This document shows, piece after piece, positions 36,858-45,708 of a stretch of 64,000 nucleotides of DNA. This stretch comes from G963666895 sp963666895 (lineage in GTDB: Bacteria; Desulfobacterota; Desulfovibrionia; Desulfovibrionales; Desulfovibrionaceae), in the NCBI GenBank assembly GCA_963666895.2, contig CAXXNS010000012.1:48055-112054 (forward strand). The letters are read 5' to 3'. Numbering within the stretch: the stretch's first letter is position 1; every line of letters begins with the position of its first letter. The translations under genes were made by a program, and so were the position numbers. Below the pieces are notes generated by a model, which worked only from the letters and a program-made list of their open reading frames with translations, did no database searches and was not told the origin of the DNA.

Positions 36858-39485
36858 TCACTCCGCCTTGCTGCGCCTCCGGATTCCGGCCAGACGGGCC
36901 AGGACCCCGAACAGATCCTTCCTGGACACGGGCTTGGCCAGGTAGTCGTCCATGCCCGCGTCCAGGAACCGTTCCCTGTCCCCGGCCATGGCAAAGGCGG
37001 TCAGGGCGATGACCGGGATGGACGCCTTGTCCTGGCCGGCCTCCCCGTTCCTGATGGCCTTGACAGCCTCCAGCCCGTTCATGACCGGCATCTGGATGTC
37101 CATGAGCACGGCATCGTATTCCCCGGACGACAGGGCGTCCAGCACGGCCCGGCCGTTGGACACGGCCGTGACCTCCACCTCCTCCCGCTCTAGCAGCATG
37201 GCGATGGCCAGTTGGTTGACCCGGTCGTCCTCGGCCACCAGCACCCGGCGGCCCCGGGCAGACTGCACTGCTTCCAAGATCGTCTCCAGGGGCCCGAGCA
37301 CCTCCCCCGCCACCGCGGGCCGGAAGGTGATGCAAAAATGGACCGTGGTGCCCCGGCCGGGCTCGCTGGCCACGGAGATGGAGCCGCCCATGAGGCCGAT
37401 CAGGCGCTTGCAGATGGACAGGCCCAGCCCGGCCCCCTGGTAGCGCCGTGTCAGGCCCTGGCTGGCCTGGGTGAAGGAGTCGAACAGCATGCCGATCTTG
37501 TCTTCCGGGATGCCGATGCCTGTGTCGGAAACCGAAAAGAGCACCCGGTACTTGTCCGGGGAATCCGTGGCGATGGGATAGGCCTCCACCTCCACGCCCC
37601 CGGTCTCGGTGAACTTGAGCGCGTTGCCCACCAGGTTGTTGAGCACCTGCTGCAACCGGGCCGCGTCCCCCAGCAGCAGGCCCGGGACGGCCGAATCCAC
37701 CCGGCAGTCGAGCTTCAGGCGGGCCTGCCTGAACGAAGGCTCGAACAGCTCGCACACCTGGTTCACGGTCTCCCTGAGGTCAAAGGGCTTGGACTGGATG
37801 GTCAGCTTCCCGGCCTCCACCCGCGACAGGTCCAGGATGTCGGAAAGCAGACTGGACAGCCGGTCCGTGGACCGGATGGCCGCCTCGATGTACTCGCCCT
37901 GGTCATCCTGCAAAGGCGAGGACTGCAGCAACTGGAGCATACCCATGATCCCGTTGAGCGGGGTGCGGATCTCATGGCTCATGTTGGCCAGGAACTCGGA
38001 CTTGGCCTTGTTGGCCGCCTCGGCCTGCTCCTTGGCCTGGAGGAGCTTCTTCTCCAACGCCTTCCGCGGCTCCAGGTCGTCCACTACCCAAATCACGCCC
38101 TGGTTCAGGTCCGAAGGATCCAGGGCCTTGCCGGACAGGATGCACCACACCGGCGACCCGTCCTTGCGCCGCAACTGGTATTCGATCTGGGTCTGCTCCT
38201 TGACGGCCAGTTGCGAGTAGTAGTTCTTGCCGAAGTGCAGAAACCTCTCCTCGTCCAGGTGCAACTGGCGCATGCTGATCCCGAGCATCTCGTCCGCGGT
38301 CTCGTATCCCAGGATCTCGGCCAATCGCTGGTTGCCCTGGGCGAACACGCGCCCGCCCCGAAGCAGCATGATTCCCACCTGCGAATTCTCGAAAATGCTC
38401 TCGAAGTCCTTGGTGGCTTCGGCCAGGGAAGCCTCGGCCCGTTTGCGCTCGGAAATGTCCCGGGTAATGGTGATGATCAGGGACTCGTCGCCCACCCGGG
38501 CCCCGCCCGCGCTGACCTCGGCCTCGTAGACCGTGCCGTCCTTGCGGCGGTGCCGGGTCTCGAAGGTCCGGTTCACCTTGGTCAGATCCCTGAACGCGGA
38601 GCGGATTTCCGCCTCGCTGTACATGTCGTCCCAGTCCCAGGAGTGCAGGGTCGGCAACTCTTCCATGGTGTAGCCCAGCATGTCGGCGAAGGCCTTGTTG
38701 GCCTCCACCACCCGATGTTCCTGGTTGATGATGGTGATGCCGTCACTGCTGGTGTTCATGAGCACGCGGCGACGCAGGGCCTCGTCCCTCAGCTTGCTCT
38801 CGGCCCGCTTGCGCTCGGTGATGTCCAGGTGGGTACCCAGCATGCGCACGGCCCGGCCGGCCGCGTCGCGCTGGAGCACCTTGCCCCGGTCCAGTATCCA
38901 CACCCAATGCTCGTCCTTGTGACGCATGCGGATCTCGCACTCGTAGAACTCGGCCCCCTTGTCGAAGTGCGCGTCCAGCAGCTCCCGGGCCACCACGAGA
39001 TCCTCGGAATGGCAAAGCCTCGCCCAGGTCTCGAAACTGATCGGCTCCAGTTCCGCCTTGGTGTAGCCGAGCATGGCGGCCCACAACTCGTTGACGACCA
39101 CCGCGCCCGTATCGATCCGCCAGTCCCAGAGGCCCATGCGGGTTCCTTCCACGGCCAGGGCCAGCCGCTCCTCGCTCTCCTGGAAGCGCTGTTCGCTGCT
39201 CCTCCGGGCGCAGACCTCGAAGGTCATGAGGAAGGCGTAGAAAAAGATGCCCCAGAGCACGGGGTCCAGTATCTGGAGGTAGTCCTCGTACTCGTCCAGC
39301 GCTCCGGTGACGCCGAACCACTCCAGGGCGTCGCTGCCCGAGCGGAGCAGGGACCAGACCAGCAGTCCGGTGACCAGGACACGGGCCTCCAGATTCCGGA
39401 AATCCCCCCACTTCCTGACCAGGATGACGAGCCCGGCCAGGGCGGCGGCGAACCCCAGGAGATCGATGTAGCCTACGACGACCAA
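36858..39485 (-). CDS. multi-PAS hybrid sensor histidine kinase
   Basis: An 875-residue kinase starting at a TTG (39485) with AAGGGG ahead of it. Three N-terminal hydrophobic segments (about 4-23, 36-52, 73-92) form a membrane domain. Three PAS domains with PAC motifs follow (about 105-475; LGTHLDITERKRAE, ITITRDISERKRAE). HisKA has H504 in NMSHEIRTPLNG, the ATPase has DTGIGIPE and GAGLGLSIC, and the receiver has its phosphoacceptor near D793 in LMDIQMP. It is preceded by a small membrane protein whose frame, but for one stop codon, would run 13 bp into this gene. Confidence 0.9.
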   Translation of the reverse strand: MVVVGYIDLLGFAAALAGLVILVRKWGDFRNLEARVLVTGLLVWSLLRSGSDALEWFGVTGALDEYEDYLQILDPVLWGIFFYAFLMTFEVCARRSSEQRFQESEERLALAVEGTRMGLWDWRIDTGAVVVNELWAAMLGYTKAELEPISFETWARLCHSEDLVVARELLDAHFDKGAEFYECEIRMRHKDEHWVWILDRGKVLQRDAAGRAVRMLGTHLDITERKRAESKLRDEALRRRVLMNTSSDGITIINQEHRVVEANKAFADMLGYTMEELPTLHSWDWDDMYSEAEIRSAFRDLTKVNRTFETRHRRKDGTVYEAEVSAGGARVGDESLIITITRDISERKRAEASLAEATKDFESIFENSQVGIMLLRGGRVFAQGNQRLAEILGYETADEMLGISMRQLHLDEERFLHFGKNYYSQLAVKEQTQIEYQLRRKDGSPVWCILSGKALDPSDLNQGVIWVVDDLEPRKALEKKLLQAKEQAEAANKAKSEFLANMSHEIRTPLNGIMGMLQLLQSSPLQDDQGEYIEAAIRSTDRLSSLLSDILDLSRVEAGKLTIQSKPFDLRETVNQVCELFEPSFRQARLKLDCRVDSAVPGLLLGDAARLQQVLNNLVGNALKFTETGGVEVEAYPIATDSPDKYRVLFSVSDTGIGIPEDKIGMLFDSFTQASQGLTRRYQGAGLGLSICKRLIGLMGGSISVASEPGRGTTVHFCITFRPAVAGEVLGPLETILEAVQSARGRRVLVAEDDRVNQLAIAMLLEREEVEVTAVSNGRAVLDALSSGEYDAVLMDIQMPVMNGLEAVKAIRNGEAGQDKASIPVIALTAFAMAGDRERFLDAGMDDYLAKPVSRKDLFGVLARLAGIRRRSKAE

Positions 39486-39562
39486 TCCGCCCCCTTGTCA
39501 CGCCCGGTGAAGCGCCAGACCCACAGGGCCAGAAAGACCACGCTGGCCGCGTTGGCGAGATG

Positions 39563-39757
39563 CTACACCAAGTTCAACAGCCCGCCCCAGAAGAACCCTT
39601 CCAGGATGGTCAGGATCAGGCCCAGGTAGATGGAGCAAAACCCGGCCAGGAGCAGCCGGATGAAGGGAATCTGCAGAATCCGCCTCCGGTACACGAACAG
39701 GAAGAACAGCGCACCCGAGGCGAAGACCAACGAGATCGCCTCGCTTCCCTGAACCAT
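39563..39757 (-). CDS. small membrane protein, truncated by an in-frame TAG
   Basis: A 64-residue protein with a good GGAGG ribosome binding site five bases before the ATG at 39757. It has two hydrophobic segments (AISLVFASGALFFLFVY and FIRLLLAGFCSIYLGLILTIL). The frame stops at TAG (39563-39565) and continues in the same frame for 29 more codons (HLANAASVVFLALWVWRF) to a second TAG at 39473, which would overlap the start of the downstream kinase. The continuation is membrane-like, so a GAG-to-TAG change is likely. It may form a unit with the kinase's membrane domain. Confidence 0.6.
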   Translation of the reverse strand: MVQGSEAISLVFASGALFFLFVYRRRILQIPFIRLLLAGFCSIYLGLILTILEGFFWGGLLNLV

Positions 39758-39904
39758 GCGCACCTCCGCGTTTGAGCCTTGCCCGACGCCGTCCCCAGCC
39801 GCCCGAAACGGCGCACCATGGAGAAAGACGCCACCACGCTAACACGAATGTCGCCTTTTGTGTACATGCACGCCGAACATCAGGGCGATTTTGCGCGACA
39901 CCAT

Positions 39905-39934
39905 GAAAAAAGGCCGGACAAGACGTCCGGCCCA
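39905..39934 (-). terminator. terminator of the CGGC-domain gene
   Basis: GCCGGAC pairs with GTCCGGC around a five-base loop; six T residues follow on the minus strand. Confidence 0.85.
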
Positions 39935-39958
39935 AAGGCGTCGCCAGGCGTGGCGGGA

Positions 39959-40402
39959 TCAGTCGTAGGCGGCCTGGATGGCCGGGTCCTCGGCCAGCAA
40001 CAGTCCGGCCAGGGAGGCCATGCCCGTCTCCTCCCAAAACGGCAGGCCCGCGTGGACCTTCATGTACTTGGCCGGAATGGGATGGGTGCCGACCTCCACG
40101 GGCAGGCCGTGGGCCGACTCGATGTAGGCCTTGAACCGGGCGATGTGCGGACAGGGCGGGTAGCCCACCACCAGGCCGGTGGCCAGGTGGACCACGTCCG
40201 CCTCGTTCTTGTTGAACTCGGCCGGGACGTACTCCACGTTGCCGCCCGGGCAGCCGCCGCAGGTGGAGTAGCCCACGATCTCCAGGGGCTCGTCGGCCGG
40301 GTAGATGGAGAACGCGCCGTGGCGTTCGCGCATGGCCCGGAAGCACTTGCCCCCGCCGCAGTTCTGGTAGCGTGCGCAGATGATGATGCCGATACGTTTC
40401 AT
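39959..40402 (-). CDS. CGGC domain protein (putative metal-binding)
   Basis: A 147-residue cytoplasmic protein. The ATG at 40402 is preferred over one two codons upstream because GGAGG lies six bases before it. The cysteine motifs CARYQNCGGGKC near the N-terminus, YSTCGGCPGG at the middle and YPPCPHI further on define the CGGC family, which is thought to bind a metal or iron-sulfur centre. The family is common in anaerobes and has no established reaction. It is a single gene with its own terminator. Confidence 0.85.
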   Translation of the reverse strand: MKRIGIIICARYQNCGGGKCFRAMRERHGAFSIYPADEPLEIVGYSTCGGCPGGNVEYVPAEFNKNEADVVHLATGLVVGYPPCPHIARFKAYIESAHGLPVEVGTHPIPAKYMKVHAGLPFWEETGMASLAGLLLAEDPAIQAAYD

Positions 40403-40520
40403 GTCCATCCTCCTACCTGGGCCGATACGCTCAAACGCGCGTTACCGCCAGCCCGTGATTGGCTCCGGAAACGAACACGGCAGCCCATCAGGACCGCCGC
40501 TTTCACGAGAAATATGGCTA

Positions 40521-40778
40521 CTAATACCCGTCGTCGTACTCGTCCGGCTGGTCGCCAAACAACATCTTGCGGCGCAGGAACACGTACACCGCCGCGGACA
40601 CCGCCGCCACCACCGCCGCGCCCAGCCCGGTGGTTCCGTCCATTCCGACCACCAGCCCGTACACGACCCAACCCGCCAGTACGGCACATATCAGCCCGGC
40701 CAAACGAGCCAGCCAGAATACCGGATGTGAACGCGTCAGCCGGTCTTCGGGCGCGATATCGGATTTTTTCCCAGCCAT
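40521..40778 (-). CDS. small two-helix membrane protein, function unknown
   Basis: An 85-residue protein with GGGAG ahead of its ATG. The N-terminus is polar and charged, two hydrophobic segments lie at about 21-44 and 51-67, and the tail FGDQPDEYDDGY is acidic. Nothing identifies a family. It lies between the CGGC gene and a decayed tRNA copy. Confidence 0.6.
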   Translation of the reverse strand: MAGKKSDIAPEDRLTRSHPVFWLARLAGLICAVLAGWVVYGLVVGMDGTTGLGAAVVAAVSAAVYVFLRRKMLFGDQPDEYDDGY

Positions 40779-40806
40779 GACGATCTCCCGCCGCTTTCAC
40801 GAAATC

Positions 40807-40868
40807 TGGCGTCACCCCTACACGCGCTCAGCAGGCGCTTCCCTCCTCAATGCCCGGCCTCCTTCCCA
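40807..40868 (-). pseudogene. decayed tRNA-Ser(GCT) copy
   Basis: Read on the minus strand, GCCTGCTGAGCGCG and GTAGGGGT match the anticodon arm of the intact tRNA-Ser(GCT) at 41425-41518 with two changes in about 25 bases. The 5' side (AGGCCGGGCAT) is also similar. The T-arm is missing (about 31 bases). The 3' end and its flank, GCCAGATTTC, are identical to the intact gene. It cannot make a functional tRNA. Confidence 0.75.
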
Positions 40869-41256
40869 CCACTCTGGTATGGGGATTTTTGAGCCATGAT
40901 AAGGCAGCAGAGATGTCGTTAAAAACTTTATAGGCGTAGCGCCTGCTTTGAAGAAAAACCTCGAAATCGTTATACACGGTTTGCGGCATAAGACTGTTTG
41001 GCAACACGGCTACCTGCAATTGCATGTAGAAAATTTTTTTCTCAGTGAGAGAATCAATCCAATCAATAATATCGACAAGTGAAACCCCCAATACAAAATT
41101 CCTCTCATCCACCAAGATGCTTCTCTTGTCATACTGTATCGCGTAGGTAAAAATCTTATTTGCATGCTCAGTGAGTTCCTCAAGAGAACAAATCCTCCCC
41201 GTTGGAACTATCTGAAGATATTCCGCCCTGTCATCAACATCATAACGGCAAGACAT
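40828..41256 (-). CDS. AT-rich orphan protein, possible STAS/SEC14-like fold
   Basis: A 142-residue protein coded in DNA clearly richer in A/T than the neighbours and with codon use to match, which suggests transfer. The pattern ICSLEELTEHANKIFTYAI, KRSILVDERNFVLGV and YKVFNDISAALSWL loosely fits SpoIIAA/STAS-SEC14-like proteins; this is an inference. The last residues (RRPGIEEGSAC) are encoded by the decayed tRNA copy, so the native C-terminus was probably replaced on insertion. GAGAG precedes the ATG weakly. Confidence 0.6.
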   Translation of the reverse strand: MSCRYDVDDRAEYLQIVPTGRICSLEELTEHANKIFTYAIQYDKRSILVDERNFVLGVSLVDIIDWIDSLTEKKIFYMQLQVAVLPNSLMPQTVYNDFEVFLQSRRYAYKVFNDISAALSWLKNPHTRVVGRRPGIEEGSAC

Positions 41257-41381
41257 TTCGCTCTCCGTTTATAGATATTACGTAGTACCATACCACAATT
41301 AGTTGATGACTACCACAAACTATAAATATGAGAACGTCTTCTTCAAAGAAAAAAGCAGCAGTATGCTTACAACCCGAAAAC

Positions 41382-41413
41382 AAAAAACGGCAGCCCTTTC
41401 GGACTGCCGTTTT
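41382..41413 (-). terminator. terminator of tRNA-Ser(GCT)
   Basis: ACGGCAG pairs with CTGCCGT (arms extend with A/T pairs) and the minus strand runs into TTTTTTG, 12 bp past the tRNA. Confidence 0.85.
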
Positions 41414-41422
41414 CCCTTGAAA

Positions 41423-41518
<96 letters not shown>

Positions 41519-41579
41519 GCATGCCCCGGGGCCGCCCCCAAAGCGTAGACGACTCGACTACCCACGCGAACGCGGCCTG

Positions 41580-43094
41580 TCAAGACCTGCCGCGCTTCTT
41601 GCCCTTTCTGGCCCCGGGACCGGCCAGCCTGACGCCCGCCTTGGCCCCCGGCCTGGGCCCGGGTTTGGCGCCGGTCTTACCGCCCGACTTGCCGCCCGGT
41701 TTCCTGCCCGGCTTGCCGCCCCCTTTCCCTGCGGGCTTGGACTCGGCGTGGCTGGACCGGAAGACCACGTCCACCGGGGCCTTGGTGATGCCGAACATGC
41801 GCCGCAGCTGGTTCTCCAGGTAGCGGGCGTAGGCCGGCTTGACCAGCCCCTTGTCGTTGACGAAAAACACGAAGGTGGGCACATCCGCGTCGGCCTGGGT
41901 CATGTAGTAGAACTTGGCCCGCCTGCGCCCCACCATGGGCGGCTGATGGCGCTCCATGACCTGGCCAAAGGCGCGGTTCAGCTCGCCCGTGCCCACCCGG
42001 ACCCCGCACTCGGCCCGGATCTCCTCGGCCAGGGGCAGGACGTCCTTCACGCCCCGGCCGGACTTGGCTGATATGTAAATCTTGGGCACGTGGGGCGCGA
42101 TGCGCAGCTCCATGTCCACGGCCTCCTTGACCTGGCGGATGCGCTCCTTGTCCACCAGGTCCACCTTGTTCAGGGCCACCAGAAACGGGGTCCGCTCCCG
42201 GACCAGGAACTCCAGCAGGCGCTTGTCCTGCCGGGCCACGCCCTCGTCGCAGTCCACCACCATGACGGCCACGTCGGCCCTCTGCGCGCTCCGGAGCGCC
42301 CGGATGACGGTAAATTTCTCCAGCTGCTCCCGGATGTTGGCCCTCCGGCGCACTCCGGCCGTGTCCACGAAGGTATAGCGCTTGCCCCGGGCCTCGAAGG
42401 TCACGTCCACGGCGTCGCGGGTGGTGCCGGGCACGTCCGAGACGATGAGCCGGTTGGAGCCCGTGATGCGGTTGACCAGGCTGGACTTGCCCGCGTTGGG
42501 GCGGCCCAGCACGGCCAGGCGCAACCCCTGCTCCTCCCGGTCCGAAGACTGGTCCAGGGCCTCGTCCTCGCCCGCGCCCAATGCCAGGGCCATCTCCTCC
42601 ACGCGCTCGCGGAAGGGGCGGAGGTTGTGGCCGTGCGCGGCCGAGACCGGGAACAACTCCATGCCCAGGCCGTGGAACTCGGACAGGGCCTCGGTCTCGT
42701 TCTCCTCGCCGTCCACCTTGTTCACGGCCACCAGGGCCGGGCGGCCGCTCTTGCGCACCAGGTCCGCCACCTGCTGGTCCACCGGGGTCAGGCCCTCGCG
42801 GCCGTCCACCACGATGAGCACGGCCTGGCACTCCTCCAGGGCCTCACGGGCCTGCTCGAACACCTCGACGTCGAAGTCCCGGCTGGCCTCGGGCCCGGTG
42901 CCGGGTTCGAAGACCATGCCGCCGGTGTCCACCAGCCAGAACCTGGCCTTGCCGATGTTGGCCTTGCCCACGATGCGGTCCCGGGTGACGCCGGGCATGT
43001 CGTGGGTGATGGCCTGGCTGCGGCGCAGCAGGCGGTTGAAAATGGTGGACTTGCCCACGTTGGGGCGTCCGAGAATGGCGATTGTCGGCATCAT
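41580..43094 (-). CDS. der: ribosome-assembly GTPase Der with basic low-complexity tail
   Basis: A 504-residue protein with two tandem GTPase domains. The first has GRPNVGKS, DMPGVTRD, DTGG and NKVD; the second has GRPNAGKSS, DVPGTTRD, DTAG and NKVD. A KH-like domain follows (about 360-450). Der acts in late assembly of the 50S subunit. The last 50 or so residues are an unusual tail of Lys, Gly, Pro and Arg repeats (KPGRKPGGKSGGKTGAKPG), longer than in most Der proteins, which may add RNA contacts. It is the last gene of the nadK operon, 99 bp after mtnA. Two ATGs in a row open the gene; AAGGA precedes them. Confidence 0.95.
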   Translation of the reverse strand: MMPTIAILGRPNVGKSTIFNRLLRRSQAITHDMPGVTRDRIVGKANIGKARFWLVDTGGMVFEPGTGPEASRDFDVEVFEQAREALEECQAVLIVVDGREGLTPVDQQVADLVRKSGRPALVAVNKVDGEENETEALSEFHGLGMELFPVSAAHGHNLRPFRERVEEMALALGAGEDEALDQSSDREEQGLRLAVLGRPNAGKSSLVNRITGSNRLIVSDVPGTTRDAVDVTFEARGKRYTFVDTAGVRRRANIREQLEKFTVIRALRSAQRADVAVMVVDCDEGVARQDKRLLEFLVRERTPFLVALNKVDLVDKERIRQVKEAVDMELRIAPHVPKIYISAKSGRGVKDVLPLAEEIRAECGVRVGTGELNRAFGQVMERHQPPMVGRRRAKFYYMTQADADVPTFVFFVNDKGLVKPAYARYLENQLRRMFGITKAPVDVVFRSSHAESKPAGKGGGKPGRKPGGKSGGKTGAKPGPRPGAKAGVRLAGPGARKGKKRGRS

Positions 43095-43193
43095 GATGGC
43101 GTCCTTATCACACGCAACAGGCTGTTGGCGCAAGGAGGAGGCCCTACGCGAAGGCAAAGGGAAAGGCAAGAAAAAGCCGGGAGACCGACGATC

Positions 43194-44231
43194 TTACGCG
43201 AACAGCTTGGCTATGGCCGGACCATACGGCGGCCTGAGCACCCCGACCTCGGTGACGATGCCCGTGATCAGCTCGGCGGGCGTGGGGTCGAAGGCCAGGT
43301 TGTAGACCTCCACCCCGTCGGGCACGATCTGGGTCGCGCCCACGTGGGTCACCTCGCGCGGGTCGCGGTCCTCGATGGGCACGTCGTCGCCGGTCGGCGT
43401 CTCGGGGTCGATGGTGTAGACCGGGGCGGCCACGTAGAAGGGAATGCCGAATCGCTTGGCCAGGATGGCCACGCCGAAGGTGCCGATCTTGTTCACCGCG
43501 TCGCCGTTGGCCGCGATGCGGTCCGCCCCGACCACCACCTGCTGCACCAGCCCCTTTTTCATGAGCAGGGCGCAGGCGTTGTCGCAGGCCACCTTCACCG
43601 GGATGTCGTCGCGGTGCAGTTCCCAGGCCGTGAGCCGGGCTCCCTGGAGAAAGGGCCGGGTCTCGTTGGCGAGGACCTGGACCTTCTTGCCCTGGTCCAC
43701 GGCCCCGCGGATCACGCCCAGGGCCGTGCCGTACCCGGCCGTGGCCAGGGCCCCGGCGTTGCAGTGGGTCATGATGGTGTCGCCGTCGTTCATGAGCTCG
43801 CCGCCGAAGCGGCCGATGGCCTTGCACATCTCGATGTCGGCCACATGGATTTCCTTGGCCCGGGCCAGCCAGGCGTGGGCCAGCTCGTCCAGGTTCCTGG
43901 GAGACGACTCGGACCACACCCGGCGCATCTCGCGCACGGCCCAGCGCAGGTTCACGGCCGTAGGCCGGGCGTTCTCGATCCTGTCCAGCAGGCCGGCCAG
44001 CTTGACCGTCCACTCGCCGGGCAGGTTTGCGGCCTCGCGCGCGGCCAAATAGCAGCCGTAGGCGGCCGTGACCCCGATGGCCGGAGCCCCGCGCACCACC
44101 ATGGTCACCAGGGCGTGGCAGATTTCGTCCGTGGTCCGGATGTCCAGGTACTCGACCCTGGTGGGCAGAATGCGCTGGTCCAGCAGGACAAGGCAGTCCT
44201 TGTCGTCCGAGAATTGGATGTGGTCGGTCAT
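43194..44231 (-). CDS. mtnA: S-methyl-5-thioribose-1-phosphate isomerase MtnA
   Basis: A 345-residue enzyme converting methylthioribose 1-phosphate to methylthioribulose 1-phosphate in methionine salvage. Landmarks are VRGAPAIGVTAAYGCYLAA, the catalytic-Cys loop MTHCNAGALATAGYGTALG, VGADRIAANGDAVNKIGT with its conserved Asp, and the C-terminal FDPTPAELITGIVTEVGV. No other mtn genes are in the window. It follows gatB by 12 bp in the operon. Confidence 0.95.
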   Translation of the reverse strand: MTDHIQFSDDKDCLVLLDQRILPTRVEYLDIRTTDEICHALVTMVVRGAPAIGVTAAYGCYLAAREAANLPGEWTVKLAGLLDRIENARPTAVNLRWAVREMRRVWSESSPRNLDELAHAWLARAKEIHVADIEMCKAIGRFGGELMNDGDTIMTHCNAGALATAGYGTALGVIRGAVDQGKKVQVLANETRPFLQGARLTAWELHRDDIPVKVACDNACALLMKKGLVQQVVVGADRIAANGDAVNKIGTFGVAILAKRFGIPFYVAAPVYTIDPETPTGDDVPIEDRDPREVTHVGATQIVPDGVEVYNLAFDPTPAELITGIVTEVGVLRPPYGPAIAKLFA

Positions 44232-44243
44232 GATCGCTCCGCG

Positions 44244-45680
44244 TTAGGCCAACTTGTTTTGAATGAGTTTTGTAGCAACAGCGGGGTTGGCCTTGCCCTT
44301 GGTCTCGCGCATGACCTGGCCCATGAAGAAACCCATGAGCTTCTTGTCCCCGGTCTTGAGGCGTTCGGCCTCGTCCGGGTTGGCCGCGATGATCTTGTCC
44401 ACGATGGCCTCCAGTGCGCCCTCGTCCGACTCCTGGACCAGGCCCTTGTCCTTGACCAGCCTGGCCGGGGAGGCTCCGGACCGGAAGACCTCGGGGTAGA
44501 TGTCCTTGGCGATCTTCCAGGAGATCACGCCCTCGGCCACCAGGTTGGCCGCCTCGGCGGACAGCTCGGGCGTCAGTGCGCAGGCGTCGGCCCCCTGTTC
44601 GGCCTGGAGCGGCAGGTGCGCGCCGATGAAAAAGTTGGCGTACTTCTGCACGTCCCTGGCCTTGGCCGCGGCGGCCTCGAAATAATCGGCCGTGGGCTTG
44701 TCCTGGACCAGAAGCCGGGCGTCGTCGTCGGACAGGCCGTACTGCTCCATGAGCCGGGCCCTGCGGGCGCCGGGCAGCTCGGGCAGCTCGGACTTCCACT
44801 GCTCGATCCAGGCCTCCTGAAGGACCATGGGCACCAGGTCCGGGCAGGGGAAGTAGCGGTAGTCGTGGGCCTCCTCCTTGCCGCGCATGGCCTGGGTGAC
44901 GCCCTTGTCCGCGTCGAACAGCCGGGTCTCCTGGACCACGGCCTCGCCGTCCTCGACCAGGTCGATCTGGCGGGAAATCTCGTACTCGATGGCCCGGCGC
45001 ACGTTGCGGAAGGAGTTCATGTTCTTGAGCTCGGCGCGGGTGCCGAACTCCGTGGCCCCCTTCTCCATGACCGACACGTTGGCGTCGCAGCGGAAACTGC
45101 CCTGCTCCATGTTGCCGTCGCAGATGCCCAGGTAGGTGATGATGGAATGCAGTGCGCGCAGATAGGCCTCGGCCTCCTCGGGCGAACGCATGTCCGGCTC
45201 GCTGACGATCTCCAGCAGCGGGGTGCAGGCGCGGTTCAGGTCCACGAAGCTCTTGTTCTCCGTGGCCGAGTGGATGGACTTGCCCGCGTCCTCCTCCATA
45301 TGAATACGGGTGATGCCGATGCGCTTGGTCCCCTGCCCGGTTTCGATGTCGATGTGGCCCAGGCCGCAGATGGGCAGCTCGAACTGCGAGGTCTGGTAGC
45401 CCTTGGGCAGGTCGGGATAGAAATAGTTCTTGCGCGCGAACACGGACTTGCGGTTGATCTCGCAGTTCACGGCCAGGCCCATCTTGGTGGCGTACTCCAG
45501 CACCTTTTCGTTCATCACCGGCAACACCCCGGGCATGCCCGAGCAGACCGGGCAGACGTTGGTGTTGGGCTCCTGGCCGAACGAGGTGGAGCAGTTGCAG
45601 AACAGCTTGGTCCTGGTGGTCATCTGGGCATGGACCTCCAGGCCGATGACCGCCTGGTATCTGGATTCGGGCGAGGCCAT
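44244..45680 (-). CDS. gatB: aspartyl/glutamyl-tRNA amidotransferase subunit B
   Basis: A 478-residue protein of the expected length that phosphorylates and then amidates Glu-tRNA(Gln) or Asp-tRNA(Asn) with GatA and GatC. The N-terminus GLEVHAQMTTRTKLFC, the zinc-type Cys cluster with CPVCSGMPG, KNYFYPDLPKGYQTSQ, the RIHMEEDAGK motif, DLNRACTPLLEIVSEPD and the C-terminal GatB/YqeY domain ending FFMGQVMRETKGKANP are all intact. gatA and gatC are not in the window. It lies in the operon between mltA and mtnA. Confidence 0.96.
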   Translation of the reverse strand: MASPESRYQAVIGLEVHAQMTTRTKLFCNCSTSFGQEPNTNVCPVCSGMPGVLPVMNEKVLEYATKMGLAVNCEINRKSVFARKNYFYPDLPKGYQTSQFELPICGLGHIDIETGQGTKRIGITRIHMEEDAGKSIHSATENKSFVDLNRACTPLLEIVSEPDMRSPEEAEAYLRALHSIITYLGICDGNMEQGSFRCDANVSVMEKGATEFGTRAELKNMNSFRNVRRAIEYEISRQIDLVEDGEAVVQETRLFDADKGVTQAMRGKEEAHDYRYFPCPDLVPMVLQEAWIEQWKSELPELPGARRARLMEQYGLSDDDARLLVQDKPTADYFEAAAAKARDVQKYANFFIGAHLPLQAEQGADACALTPELSAEAANLVAEGVISWKIAKDIYPEVFRSGASPARLVKDKGLVQESDEGALEAIVDKIIAANPDEAERLKTGDKKLMGFFMGQVMRETKGKANPAVATKLIQNKLA

Positions 45681-45708
45681 GGAAAAGGCTCCTTGAAACG
45701 GGTTGAGG

